A DNA stretch of 64,000 nt from a virus. The notes beneath the pieces were generated by a model. It did no database searches. It was not told the DNA's origin and saw nothing but the letters and a program-made list of their open reading frames with translations. The translations under genes and the position numbers were made by a program. Below are positions 40,772-48,672 of the stretch, piece by piece. The DNA lies in IMG/VR virus record IMGVR_UViG_3300025437_000010, positions 46,199 through 110,198 of that record; one strand, written 5' to 3'. Each line of letters starts with the position of its first letter. Position 1 is the first letter of the stretch.

Positions 40772-41261
40772 ACTTGATCAACATATTAGAGAGAAGTATC
40801 CACTTATCTTTCAGAACTCATGTGAAATGAGCATCGGTGATGGCTGGTTTGACATTGTAGACAATGCATGTGGTGGCATTCAAACTCATATTGATTATAC
40901 TGAACAACTGATTGTAATGGCTATTCATTGGAATAATCAAGTGAACGATCCTGATTTTGATTGGGATGCACACAAAGGCTCTTTTACCAAGAGAGAAGAA
41001 CGAAAAGTTCCAGAGCCGGTTGAACAAGTTGTTGCCACACAGATCAAAGAAAAATTTGGCAATTTTCGTTTCTATTATCAGGGTGGCGACGATTATATTC
41101 GCGGGATCGTCAGTATGGCAGAAGCAATGAGTGCCTTAACATGTGAAGAATGTGGACATCCCGGTAAAAAACGAAATAGAAAACATTGGTTTTTGACACT
41201 TTGTGACAAACATGCAGAAGAACAAGGATTTATTCAAGATGAATTTACGAGTACTACTTAA
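40761..41261 (+). CDS. Conserved phage protein with zinc knuckle
   Basis: A 166-residue protein. QIKEKFGNFRFYYQGGDDYI and LTCEECGHPGKKRNR…TLCDKH are characteristic of a phage family I recall but cannot name; the Cys residues probably bind zinc. Confidence 0.68.
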   Translation: MSPELDQHIREKYPLIFQNSCEMSIGDGWFDIVDNACGGIQTHIDYTEQLIVMAIHWNNQVNDPDFDWDAHKGSFTKREERKVPEPVEQVVATQIKEKFGNFRFYYQGGDDYIRGIVSMAEAMSALTCEECGHPGKKRNRKHWFLTLCDKHAEEQGFIQDEFTSTT

Positions 41262-41529
41262 AGCATTAATCCCATCAAAACGAGATATTAAGTTTGCTGG
41301 ACAAGTTTCACTTTTATGCATAGCCATGATGGTGATCGCACTCCCGGTTATACTTGCTGTAGGGACCGCCTTCCTTGGTATTTGTTACCTTATTACTTTC
41401 TTTTTGGGTAGTTATGTCACAAATGTATTCGTATACGTTTTGGGCATATCGTGGTTTTTGTGGATTATGTTCGGTGATACAGTAATGAACAGATACCAAA
41501 ATAATCTCCAAAAAATTAAGGACAAGTAA
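41239..41529 (+). CDS. Two- to three-helix membrane protein
   Basis: A 96-residue protein with hydrophobic helices around residues 22-48, 52-70 and 72-82 and a basic C-terminus. Overlaps the previous gene by 23 bases. Confidence 0.6.
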   Translation: MNLRVLLKALIPSKRDIKFAGQVSLLCIAMMVIALPVILAVGTAFLGICYLITFFLGSYVTNVFVYVLGISWFLWIMFGDTVMNRYQNNLQKIKDK

Positions 41530-41721
41530 ATGGCAGAAGATCAAAAATTTATCATGGTTGTGATTAGTGTTGTAGTCTATTTATTCATAGCATTTTCTAC
41601 AACACTGACAAATGCCGGTGAGGACATTCATCCTCTTATGGGTGTCTGGTGGCCAATTCTTCTTGTTAGAGAATTATGGAAGTCATTTTATAAGCATGTC
41701 ATCTGTGAAAAGTGGTATTGA
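41530..41721 (+). CDS. Membrane protein
   Basis: A 63-residue protein with one strong helix (FIMVVISVVVYLFIAFSTT) and a second Trp-rich hydrophobic part. Starts directly after the previous stop. Confidence 0.58.
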   Translation: MAEDQKFIMVVISVVVYLFIAFSTTLTNAGEDIHPLMGVWWPILLVRELWKSFYKHVICEKWY

Positions 41722-41727
41722 ATCTGC

Positions 41728-41756
41728 TTGACAATAGATCGGTTATTTGTTATATT
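41728..41756 (+). promoter_or_regulatory. sigma70 promoter, apparently the original metallophosphoesterase promoter
   Basis: TTGACA, 17 bp, TATATT, followed by AGAAAGGAT and an ATG at 41779 that begins the remnant described next. Confidence 0.65.
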
Positions 41757-41778
41757 TGTTCTTTAGAAAGGATATAAC

Positions 41779-41823
41779 ATGACCCGTATCGCTATCCGAC
41801 ATATGTCGCAGAATATCCTTTGA
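41779..41823 (+). pseudogene. 5' remnant of the metallophosphoesterase gene
   Basis: ATG ACC CGT ATC GCT ATC (MTRIAI) has a promoter and ribosome site but runs after six codons into the 3' end of the inverted GIY-YIG gene and stops. The rest of the expected N-terminus (IASDL) reappears at 42616-42633. It looks like the left end of a gene interrupted by the endonuclease insertion. Confidence 0.6.
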
Positions 41824-42439
41824 TTTTAGGATGCTTGGATGTTGTTCCATCACGCAACACACCATATATTAGATGAAATGGTAATCCCAATTCTTTACAA
41901 GTATGTCTAAGATTCCCAAAACATTCTATTTTTTTGCCTAAAGGATCAACAATAAGTATCCGTCTTGCTCTGGGATTATTTTTTCCAGAGTTATCTTTAC
42001 CTTTAAAGTTTGCAGATCGTTTCTTCTTAAGTTCATCGGCTTTTTCTTTACCATATAGTTCTTCGTATGATTTACCTTTAAACCTATCTGTAGCAACTTT
42101 TCCTTGTGCCGCTTTCACCTCATCTGTGTGAGTTTTTCCGTACATACCGTTGCCCTCCCCTCGCGCGCCACCACCGTCGCCGTATTCTTCTTTAAGATTA
42201 GCCCACTCTTTACTTTCTACTACATTCCACAAAGCACTGTAATATAGCCCCCATTCCCTAACTTCTTCGTTAGTTTGACATTCTCGCAGGATTTCCGTAG
42301 TGACATCATATCCATGTTTTTTTATATGGTTTTGCCATCTTTTGCCGGAACCTTTATATTTATGTGGGTCTTGTGTAGTTTTTCCGAGGTAATTGAGACC
42401 GGTTTTGTTATGGGTCTTCTTGTACAAATAAATAGTCAT
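41792..42439 (-). CDS. GIY-YIG homing endonuclease
   Basis: A 215-residue protein. The GIY-YIG domain occupies the N-terminus in a divergent form (IYLYKKTHNKTGLNYLGKT, GSGKRWQNHIKKHG). NUMOD3-like DNA-binding motifs (NGMYGKTHTDEVK, NFKGKDNSGKNNPRA) and a final intron-encoded-nuclease-repeat-like segment (CFGNLRHTCKELGLPFHLIY) follow, as in phage Seg-type enzymes. It is inserted in reverse orientation at the start of the metallophosphoesterase gene; its last codons overlap that gene's remnant. Confidence 0.87.
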   Translation of the reverse strand: MTIYLYKKTHNKTGLNYLGKTTQDPHKYKGSGKRWQNHIKKHGYDVTTEILRECQTNEEVREWGLYYSALWNVVESKEWANLKEEYGDGGGARGEGNGMYGKTHTDEVKAAQGKVATDRFKGKSYEELYGKEKADELKKKRSANFKGKDNSGKNNPRARRILIVDPLGKKIECFGNLRHTCKELGLPFHLIYGVLRDGTTSKHPKIKGYSATYVG

Positions 42440-42516
42440 TGCTGATACTCCTTAACAGTATTAGAGGGGATGGGCATTGCGAGTGCCGCGATCCTCACTT
42501 TTATTTATCTTTTTCG

Positions 42517-42545
42517 TTGACATCAATTAATTTTGATGTTATAAT
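42517..42545 (+). promoter_or_regulatory. Consensus sigma70 promoter for the metallophosphoesterase reading frame
   Basis: TTGACA, 17 bp, TATAAT, a perfect match, followed by CAAAGGAATC and ATG 42577. It lies between the endonuclease and the phosphoesterase, possibly brought in by the insertion. Confidence 0.78.
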
Positions 42546-42576
42546 CAATCTATCATTTAACAAAGGAATCATAATT

Positions 42577-43458
42577 ATGAATCAGAAAGGAAAAGGTGTC
42601 GGAAGTTTGCGTGTTGCAATTGCTTCCGACCTTTAGCTCCACTTGGAATTTGAAACCATTACTCTTCCAAACACAGAAGGAGCAAAGGTTCTTATCCTTG
42701 CAGGTGATATCGTGACTGCATATGCACTTCATGAGAACCCACACCCTATCATTCCTCCAGCAGAACATGTCATCTGGAAGCCAAGTAAAGGCCAACAATT
42801 GGCTATGCGTTTTCGTGAATTCTTTAACCATGTAAGTGCTGAATATGAACATGTAGTTTACGTTGCTGGAAATCATGAGTTTTATCATGGTAAATATCCC
42901 GATGCATATGACTGGCTTCGTGAAGAAATGAAAAACTATCCAAACATTCATTTTCTTGATCACGATAAAGTTGAAATTGATGGTATCACTTTCCTTGGCG
43001 GCACACTTTGGACCGACATGAACAAGCGCGATCCATCTACGCTGCAGTTGATTGAAGGCATGATGAATGACTTTCACATTATTCGTAATAGTCAGCAGAA
43101 CTACCGAAAGTTTCTTCCTGTGGACGCGGTAGCACATCATGCGTCTACTTTGGGATATATCAGACAGACGGTTGATGCTGATCCGAGCAAGCAATATGTC
43201 GTAATAGGACATATGGCTCCTACTCCCTTGAGCATTCATGCAAACTACAAAAACGATTACTATATGAATGGTGGATATCATAGTGATCTGTCTGAATTTA
43301 TTCTTGATCGTCCTCAGATTACTCATTGGTTCCATGGACATGTTCATAACCCATTTGATTATATGATGGGTGATACTCGTGTTGTGTGTAATCCGCGTGG
43401 GTATAAAGGGCACGATCCCAATGCTGATCTGTTTCAATTGAAGTTTTTGGATATTTGA
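42577..43458 (+). CDS. Metallophosphoesterase with an in-frame amber codon near its start
   Basis: The main body (from 42643) is a calcineurin-like phosphoesterase: LILAGDI, YVAGNHEFYHGK, VVIGHMAPT and HWFHGHVHN are metal-ligand motifs II-V. Motif I should be SDLHLE. From ATG 42577 the frame reads RVAIASDL, then TAG (42634-42636) and CTC, then HLEFE. So a six-base block containing an amber codon separates the Asp from the His of motif I. Translation starting after the TAG (TTG 42643) would lack both ligands. Either the enzyme is inactivated, TAG is read through (giving two extra residues inside motif I), or the amber is an assembly error. Confidence 0.7.
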
Positions 43459-43482
43459 TAATTAATATAAAAGGATTTAATT

Positions 43483-43845
43483 ATGCACCAACTCACAGTG
43501 TTAATCACTAATCTGTTAAGTTTTGGTTTGGGCTTTATGATCGCTTCCCGTTTCCTTTATGGGAACGCGGTCAAGCAGGTCAGTAAAGATAAGCAGAGAC
43601 AAATGTTTCCTGTATGTATTGCAGAATATATGGAGGGCAACTATTATCTCTACACAGAAAAGCCTCAAACTTTTTTGTGCCAAGCTCCCACCATTGAAGA
43701 GTTGGCCAAGACCCTGAAGAATAACAAGCACATTTCATTGGCTTTTGTCGTATCCAAAGACGTTAAAACTGAAATGTTCTGGTTTGCTGATGGAGAGGCA
43801 ACTCCTACCTCACCTAACTCCATGTTGCCAAAAATTAATAATTAA
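43483..43845 (+). CDS. Membrane-anchored conserved phage protein
   Basis: A 120-residue protein with an N-terminal helix (LTVLITNLLSFGLGFMIAS) and a soluble domain (VCIAEYMEGNYYLYTEKPQT, FLCQAPTIEELAKTL), a pairing I recall in T4-like phages. AAAGGA precedes ATG 43483. Confidence 0.65.
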   Translation: MHQLTVLITNLLSFGLGFMIASRFLYGNAVKQVSKDKQRQMFPVCIAEYMEGNYYLYTEKPQTFLCQAPTIEELAKTLKNNKHISLAFVVSKDVKTEMFWFADGEATPTSPNSMLPKINN

Positions 43846-43853
43846 GGAAAAAG

Positions 43854-44393
43854 ATGAAGATTAATTTAGGACGATATCCCAGTGGATTCGGTATCCAACG
43901 TAAGATAGACATTAATATTGAGAAGTTTGATACATGGAGCTTGGACAACACGCTTGCGCTGATCATTCTCCCTGCACTCATTCAACTTAAGCAATCTAAA
44001 CATGGTGTTCCAAGCGAATTTGTATCTGCAATTGGCGGAGACATGGATAGAAATTATGTTTTTGATTTCATACACGAGGATGAGCGCGCAGTATTTGATA
44101 AAAACTGTGAAAAATGGGAAGAAACGTTTGACAAGATGATTTGGTCATTTCAGCAAATTGTTGATGGTGATTATGATAGTCGTTATCACCATGGTGAATT
44201 TGTTCTTCATTGGAAAAAATCTGAGATAGTATATCCTAATCCTATTACAGGAAAGGATGAAGAGACTTATGAAATGGTGGATGAAAATCCAAACGGTCAC
44301 TGGTATGATTATGTGGGACATAGATTACATGAAGAACGTATCCAAGAAGGGCTTGAATTGTTTGGTCGTTATTTCCGAAGTTTATGGGATTAA
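43854..44393 (+). CDS. Conserved T4-like phage protein
   Basis: A 179-residue protein with DTWSLDNTLALIILPALIQL and an aromatic, acidic second half ending EGLELFGRYFRSLW. I recall this family in many T4-like phages without a known function. It lies just ahead of the dCMP deaminase. Confidence 0.68.
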   Translation: MKINLGRYPSGFGIQRKIDINIEKFDTWSLDNTLALIILPALIQLKQSKHGVPSEFVSAIGGDMDRNYVFDFIHEDERAVFDKNCEKWEETFDKMIWSFQQIVDGDYDSRYHHGEFVLHWKKSEIVYPNPITGKDEETYEMVDENPNGHWYDYVGHRLHEERIQEGLELFGRYFRSLWD

Positions 44394-44396
44394 TTA

Positions 44397-44918
44397 ATGA
44401 AGCCTAAATTTATTGATTACTTTATGAAATTTGCTGCACTTACTAGCACACTTAGTTATGCAAAACGATTGAAAGTTGGAGCAGTTATTGTAAAAAATGA
44501 TACTCAGATTATCGCCACTGGCTATAATGGAATGCCGAGTGGATGGGATAATGACTGTGAGTTTAAAGTTTGGGACAATGGGGCAGGAGGATGGCTTTCT
44601 GTTGAAGAGTTTGAATCCCAATATCCATATGAAATGTGGAATGAGCAATCCAGATGTAATGTTAGATATGGATTAAAGACTCGCCCCGAGGTGCTACATG
44701 CAGAAAGTAACGCACTTATGAAGGTGGCAAAAAGCACGGAGTCATCCGAAGGTGCTACTTTGTTTTGCACTCATGCACCATGCATTGACTGTGCCAAACT
44801 TATCTATCAAGCAGGAATCTCAACAGTATATTACCAAGAACAGTATCGCGACGATGCTGGATTGCGATTTTTGACACAAGGGGGGATTAATGTCCATAAG
44901 TATACCGACTGCCCATAG
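44397..44918 (+). CDS. dCMP deaminase
   Basis: A 173-residue zinc deaminase that converts dCMP to dUMP for thymidylate synthesis. LHAESNALMK supplies His and catalytic Glu, CTHAPCIDCAKLIYQAGI supplies the PCxxC Cys pair, and a further zinc site may use the N-terminal region (KRLKVGAVIVKNDTQIIATG). The long insert between is typical of phage dCMP deaminases. It pairs functionally with the nucleotidase at 45393 and GMP reductase at 6.3 kb. Confidence 0.9.
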   Translation: MKPKFIDYFMKFAALTSTLSYAKRLKVGAVIVKNDTQIIATGYNGMPSGWDNDCEFKVWDNGAGGWLSVEEFESQYPYEMWNEQSRCNVRYGLKTRPEVLHAESNALMKVAKSTESSEGATLFCTHAPCIDCAKLIYQAGISTVYYQEQYRDDAGLRFLTQGGINVHKYTDCP

Positions 44919-45090
44919 AGCCAACATTACTCTCCCTTACGGACAATTACAGCCCATTGTAGAATGGTGTGAACGTAATTGCACTGGAGACTGGCGGTTT
45001 ATGGAAAACGTTGAAGATCAATTTAACGGTTTTGATTTTCTATTTGAATCCGAACGTGACTACGTAGCATTTTTAATCTGGAACAAATGA
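44890..45090 (+). CDS. Small protein with the tandem-family ending
   Basis: A 66-residue protein ending FESERDYVAFLIWNK. It overlaps the deaminase gene by 29 bases. An isolated relative of the families at 17.5 and 39.2 kb. Confidence 0.56.
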   Translation: MSISIPTAHRANITLPYGQLQPIVEWCERNCTGDWRFMENVEDQFNGFDFLFESERDYVAFLIWNK

Positions 45091-45091
45091 T

Positions 45092-45361
45092 ATGAAGTTT
45101 TTAATTTTTAATCGTGAATCAAACAACTTTGATGACATCCTACAGGACATCAAGACCAATAAAATTGGTTATAAAATACGGTTTCATAACCATTTGATTG
45201 TCGGTTTTGAGAACAACAAAGATGATATGCAGTCACTATTCACACTGAAATATGGCGATGATATGATTAATTTTAGTCATATCATTCCTGATCGCAGTCC
45301 CGTTATGAACAAAGATTATATTCCTGTCAAAAAAATGACTAACCGTCGCCGCAAATCTTGA
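45092..45361 (+). CDS. Hypothetical protein
   Basis: An 89-residue protein with a basic C-terminus (KKMTNRRRKS). Its end overlaps the next promoter. Unrecognised. Confidence 0.55.
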   Translation: MKFLIFNRESNNFDDILQDIKTNKIGYKIRFHNHLIVGFENNKDDMQSLFTLKYGDDMINFSHIIPDRSPVMNKDYIPVKKMTNRRRKS

Positions 45362-45386
45362 CAATAGCGACGTTTTTTGATATAAT
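45358..45386 (+). promoter_or_regulatory. Consensus sigma70 promoter with +1 at the ATG
   Basis: TTGACA, 17 bp, TATAAT, followed by only six bases (AATCTT) before ATG 45393. Standard spacing puts +1 on the A of ATG, so the mRNA should be leaderless. Confidence 0.75.
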
Positions 45387-45392
45387 AATCTT

Positions 45393-45935
45393 ATGAAAAT
45401 AAACGATTTAATAGAATCCGAACAAATAGGCAAGCCTATTTGCTATGTTGATATGGATGGCGTTCTTGCAGATTTGTATTCTGATGCCGCAGAATTTAGT
45501 GATGTGGAACACTATAATGATATGACTAATGATCAATGGGAACGCTTCTTTAAGGATTCAGATGCGTATCATTTGTTTCGCGATGTAAAGCCCTTTTCCA
45601 CAGCGAACGCACTTATCCAACTCGTGAAGAAATATGCTGGTGGATATACCATTTTAAGCAGCCCTCTAAGATTTGATGAAGGCGGAAGCATCAAAGGTAA
45701 GCGTGAATGGCTACAAAAACATGTGATCATCAAGCCTGATAATGTTATTTTTGAGCGCGAAAAATACAAATACGCAGTTCAGCCTGACGGAACACCAAAT
45801 GTCTTAATTGATGATTGGAAGGGAAATACTATTCCTTGGAGCAATCACGGTGGTGTTGCTATCAAATATCAAGCGGATGAGGATTCTCTGGATAAAGTAA
45901 CGAATGTGTTACAAAATGTTTTCTGTGATAAATAA
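45393..45935 (+). CDS. 5'(3')-deoxyribonucleotidase-like HAD phosphatase with CTS-like leader
   Basis: A 180-residue HAD-family protein. CYVDMDGVLADLYSD is motif I (DxDGVLAD), GYTILSSPLR gives the motif II Ser, KREWLQKHV the lysine region, and VLIDDWKGNT the acidic motif IV. It would dephosphorylate deoxynucleotides. The first eight residues, MKINDLIE, precede the domain and resemble a T4 capsid-targeting sequence with a possible cut after LIE. The transcript appears leaderless. Confidence 0.82.
   Translation: MKINDLIESEQIGKPICYVDMDGVLADLYSDAAEFSDVEHYNDMTNDQWERFFKDSDAYHLFRDVKPFSTANALIQLVKKYAGGYTILSSPLRFDEGGSIKGKREWLQKHVIIKPDNVIFEREKYKYAVQPDGTPNVLIDDWKGNTIPWSNHGGVAIKYQADEDSLDKVTNVLQNVFCDK
45927..45934 (+). 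promoter_or_regulatory. T4-type late promoter motif GATAAATA
   Basis: It overlaps the nucleotidase stop codon and lies 23 bases before ATG 45958, leaving a leader with CGGAG. Confidence 0.55.
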
Positions 45936-45957
45936 TAGATATATTTCGGAGATTACA

Positions 45958-47043
45958 ATGACTGATACCAGAGACCTATACAGACTTATCCGCAGCATGG
46001 AAGAAAACCATGAGAGTGATACTATTCAGCTTCATGACCGTGTTGATATTGAACTCAATGAAAATTTTGTCATTGAAACGGGAGTAGTGGGCTTTACAGA
46101 AGATGGAATCATTCTTCATCTAGATGAAGACGCTGCTGAGTTTCTTGGTTTCCATGGTATTTTGAATGAATCAGAAAATGTTGATGAATACATGAAAATG
46201 GGTGCAGACTCCGATGCATCATCTGCCGGTTCATACATGATGGGTGAAGACAGTAATGACAGTCATCCTGCAGAAGGCGCTATTCGTTGGAGAATTCTTC
46301 GTCAGCACCCAGAATTAGTTGGTAAGTATGGTCCGGTAAGAATTATGGCAGCAATTGAAGACGTAGCACATGAGGTGGGTGACGTTGAAGAAATTGGAAG
46401 TTCAGATGTTAGTGGTTGGGTGAAAGAAGTTGTTCATGCCCTTGAATCTGGTAACTATGATCATTTAGACTCCGATGCTGATAACGATGAACTTAATGAA
46501 ATTAAAAAACTTGCTCATGGAAAAAATGAAGAAGAGTTGGAAGAAGGCTGGAAGACTTGGGCACTCGGTGGTGCTGCAGCAATTGCAGCAATGCTTGGCA
46601 TTAGTCACATGGAATATGAAAATGCTATTAAATCTGATCCGCAGTTAGCTAAACTCAATTCGTATTTGGAACGTGCAATTAAAAGCGGCGACGAATATAA
46701 AATCAAAGAACTAAAAGATCGTCTACAAAAAACATATGATCATTATTCAACCACTGGCGATGAAATTCGTGACGAAACCGGAAAACCTGTTGATCCCATG
46801 TATGAAGCAGAGTATCAAGGACGTAAAGTTACGCTTAATAAGCCAATGGCAGGTGATGTCGCCAAAAGTAAAGTCTATGTTAAAAAGCCAAACGGTAAAG
46901 TAGTAAAGGTCAATTTTGGCGATCCAAATATGCGTATAAAGAAAAATAGCCCAGGTCATCGTAAATCATTCAGAGCAAGACATCACTGTGAAAATCCTGG
47001 ACCTAAATGGAAAGCGCGCTATTGGTCATGCCGTGCTTGGTAA
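45958..47043 (+). CDS. Probable virion/head protein with basic Cys-containing tail
   Basis: A 361-residue protein. The first 250 residues are strongly acidic and helical (LDEDAAEFLGFHG, HESDTIQLHD) and include WKTWALGGAAAIAAMLGISH, a short hydrophobic helix. The C-terminal 80 residues are basic and end FGDPNMRIKKNSPGHRKSFR…HCENPGPKWKARYWSCRAW. I recall similar tails in structural or internal proteins of T4-like cyanophages. Behind a late motif, it is likely a head component. Confidence 0.62.
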   Translation: MTDTRDLYRLIRSMEENHESDTIQLHDRVDIELNENFVIETGVVGFTEDGIILHLDEDAAEFLGFHGILNESENVDEYMKMGADSDASSAGSYMMGEDSNDSHPAEGAIRWRILRQHPELVGKYGPVRIMAAIEDVAHEVGDVEEIGSSDVSGWVKEVVHALESGNYDHLDSDADNDELNEIKKLAHGKNEEELEEGWKTWALGGAAAIAAMLGISHMEYENAIKSDPQLAKLNSYLERAIKSGDEYKIKELKDRLQKTYDHYSTTGDEIRDETGKPVDPMYEAEYQGRKVTLNKPMAGDVAKSKVYVKKPNGKVVKVNFGDPNMRIKKNSPGHRKSFRARHHCENPGPKWKARYWSCRAW

Positions 47044-47067
47044 AACAAATCGGTGATTAGTATTCTA

Positions 47068-47075
47068 ACTAAATA
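47068..47075 (+). promoter_or_regulatory. Late-promoter-like motif placing +1 at the ATG
   Basis: ACTAAATA ends five bases before ATG 47081. A T4-type start at +1 would coincide with the start codon. No ribosome-binding site is visible. Confidence 0.4.
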
Positions 47076-47080
47076 TTAAT

Positions 47081-47263
47081 ATGTCATCCAAATCCAAAAG
47101 AAGCAAAACGAGATATGAGGTCATCACTCAGGAAGATTCCAATGGTGACATGATCATACCTGTGCCCATTCCACTTCTAAAATATTTAGGCTGGAAAGAG
47201 GGTGATGCCGTTGAAATAGGCATTGATGAGCATGGTGAATTATTTTTAAAAAAGGCAAATTAA
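47081..47263 (+). CDS. AbrB/SpoVT-like small DNA-binding protein
   Basis: A 60-residue protein. DMIIPVPIPLLKYLGWKEGDAVEIGIDEHGELFLK follows the swapped-hairpin AbrB pattern (I-P-…-L-L-…-G-W-x-x-G-D-x-V). The N-terminus is basic. Such proteins are transcription factors or antitoxins; no toxin partner is adjacent. Confidence 0.68.
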   Translation: MSSKSKRSKTRYEVITQEDSNGDMIIPVPIPLLKYLGWKEGDAVEIGIDEHGELFLKKAN

Positions 47264-47835
47264 TGATTGATTCTATTATTATTGATGACGAAGAAATTTA
47301 TATGACAAATGATGATGGTGATATTAAAGAAGAAGACAAAACAGAACAGAATTCTATTGACTGGAATGTCATTAGCGGTTTGGCAAATAGCATGAGCATT
47401 TCAAACAGCATATATAATCACCAGACATCTTATGGTATAAGCAATGGAATTCTTTCTGGAGGTGGGGGCACTGTTTATACTGTTGGAAGTGGCGGTGGAT
47501 ATAGCGGTGGCGTTGGCAGTTCCGCAACATGGGCAAATCATGCAATAACTGCAGCTTCTCCTTATAACAGTCCAATTTGGTCCACACCATCTATTGCGCA
47601 AATCGGTTCATCATTAAATGTGTCTGGTGATACAACAATTAATGGAGAACTTACCGTCAAGGGCGTTAAACTATCTGATAGGTTGGACAAAATTGAAGAA
47701 CGTCTTGGTATTCTGAGACCAAACACTAAGTTAGAAGAACGCTGGGATGAATTAAAAGAACTTGGTGATAGATATCGCGAACTTGAAAAAGAAATTAAAG
47801 AAAAAGAAGAAATATGGGATTTGCTAAAAAAGTGA
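47263..47835 (+). CDS. Structural protein with glycine-rich middle and coiled-coil end
   Basis: A 190-residue protein. An acidic start, a Gly/Ser-rich middle (GGGGTVYTVGSGGGYSGG), a short beta repeat (NVSGDTTINGELTVKG) and a terminal helix (RLDKIEERLGILRPN…KELGDRYRELEKEIKEKEE). I recall this C-terminus from T4-like structural proteins. The beta repeat resembles motifs in the tail-fibre genes at 52-59 kb. Confidence 0.62.
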   Translation: MIDSIIIDDEEIYMTNDDGDIKEEDKTEQNSIDWNVISGLANSMSISNSIYNHQTSYGISNGILSGGGGTVYTVGSGGGYSGGVGSSATWANHAITAASPYNSPIWSTPSIAQIGSSLNVSGDTTINGELTVKGVKLSDRLDKIEERLGILRPNTKLEERWDELKELGDRYRELEKEIKEKEEIWDLLKK

Positions 47836-47847
47836 TTAAGAATTAAT

Positions 47848-48063
47848 ATGTCTAAAGAAGACACAATTAAAGTAGAGGGCGAAATCATTGATGTTTTGCC
47901 AAATACTACCTTCAAAGTTAAACTCGAAAATGATATGACTATTTTAGCATATCTTGCCGGTAAGATGCGTCAACATGAGATTCGTATTCTTATGGGTGAT
48001 AAGGTATCAATTGAAATCAGCGCCTATGATGTTTCAAAAGGACGAATAGTCAGAAGACTGTAA
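47848..48063 (+). CDS. infA: Translation initiation factor IF-1
   Basis: A 71-residue protein that aligns throughout with bacterial IF-1: [65 protein letters not shown]. The OB-fold signature GKMR…IRIL.GD.V..E...YD.SKGRI is intact. IF-1 binds the A site of the 30S subunit and helps select the initiator tRNA. I see no clear ribosome-binding site before ATG 47848. The gene lies between structural-type genes and superoxide dismutase, so it may be expressed late or packaged. Confidence 0.9.
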   Translation: MSKEDTIKVEGEIIDVLPNTTFKVKLENDMTILAYLAGKMRQHEIRILMGDKVSIEISAYDVSKGRIVRRL

Positions 48064-48096
48064 AGATATATTTCAAAACACATTTGTGCATGCTTG

Positions 48097-48104
48097 AATA
48101 AATA
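48097..48104 (+). promoter_or_regulatory. Late promoter motif (AATAAATA) next to the SOD start
   Basis: The motif ends four bases before ATG 48109. The predicted +1 lies at or within a base of the start codon, again suggesting a leaderless late mRNA. The longer frame beginning at TTG 48094 would start inside the promoter and is unlikely. Confidence 0.5.
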
Positions 48105-48108
48105 CAGT

Positions 48109-48669
48109 ATGCGCGAAATAATAAACCTTTTGGAGGCAAAATCAAAGCCTCAAGACATTGAAATCATCCCACTTAACTTCACTGAACGTGAAGTTAATCC
48201 TGTTATGGGTAAAGATACGCTTGATCTTCACTATAATAAGTTAGCAAAAGGATATGCACAACGCTACAATGATGGTGAAGGTGATCCTGACTTTAACTAT
48301 GCTGGTGCATTCCTGCATAATATGTGGTTTCCACAATTTAGAGAAGTCAGAGAAAACAACAAACCAAATGGACCAATGTATACCTTTATAAATAAGCACT
48401 TTGGTAATTTTGATAAATTCAAAAATGATTTTCTTGAAGAAGCAATGAAGGTTCAGGGGTCAGGCTGGGTATATCTTGCCTATGACGGCAAAATTAAAAC
48501 AATCAAAAACCATGAAGTCCGAGACGATATACTGCTTCTTGTTGACTGGTGGGAACACGCATTTTTATTAGATTATGGGTCAGATAAGAAGAAATATCTC
48601 AAAGAACTTTGGAAGATTATCAACTGGAATGTGATGTCAACAAGGCTTGGAAAGTCTTGGAGTTCATAA
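48109..48669 (+). CDS. Fe/Mn superoxide dismutase with CTS-like leader
   Basis: A 186-residue SOD. All four metal ligands can be placed: His in LDLHYNKLAKGY, His in GAFLHNMWF, and Asp and His in LVDWWEHAFLLDY; GYAQRY keeps the active-site Tyr. QGSGWVYLAYDGK matches the GSGW segment of the family. The usual HH pair of the first helix is replaced by LA. The first ten residues, MREIINLLEA, precede the normal SOD start and resemble a capsid-targeting peptide with a cut after LLE. A packaged SOD could blunt an oxidative burst at infection. Confidence 0.85.
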   Translation: MREIINLLEAKSKPQDIEIIPLNFTEREVNPVMGKDTLDLHYNKLAKGYAQRYNDGEGDPDFNYAGAFLHNMWFPQFREVRENNKPNGPMYTFINKHFGNFDKFKNDFLEEAMKVQGSGWVYLAYDGKIKTIKNHEVRDDILLLVDWWEHAFLLDYGSDKKKYLKELWKIINWNVMSTRLGKSWSS

Positions 48670-48672
48670 ACA

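Noticed and set aside
42634-42636. Genome-wide reassignment of TAG as a sense codon
   Set aside because: Other genes in the window (for example the GIY-YIG gene) end in TAG at sensible places, so the single in-frame TAG is a local event.
42553-43437. A 294-codon minus-strand frame opposite the metallophosphoesterase
   Set aside because: It lies wholly antisense to a well-supported enzyme gene, has a composition unlike proteins here and no ribosome site.
48094-48108. TTG at 48094 as start of superoxide dismutase
   Set aside because: The TTG overlaps the late promoter motif and would add residues that are not transcribed if that promoter is used.
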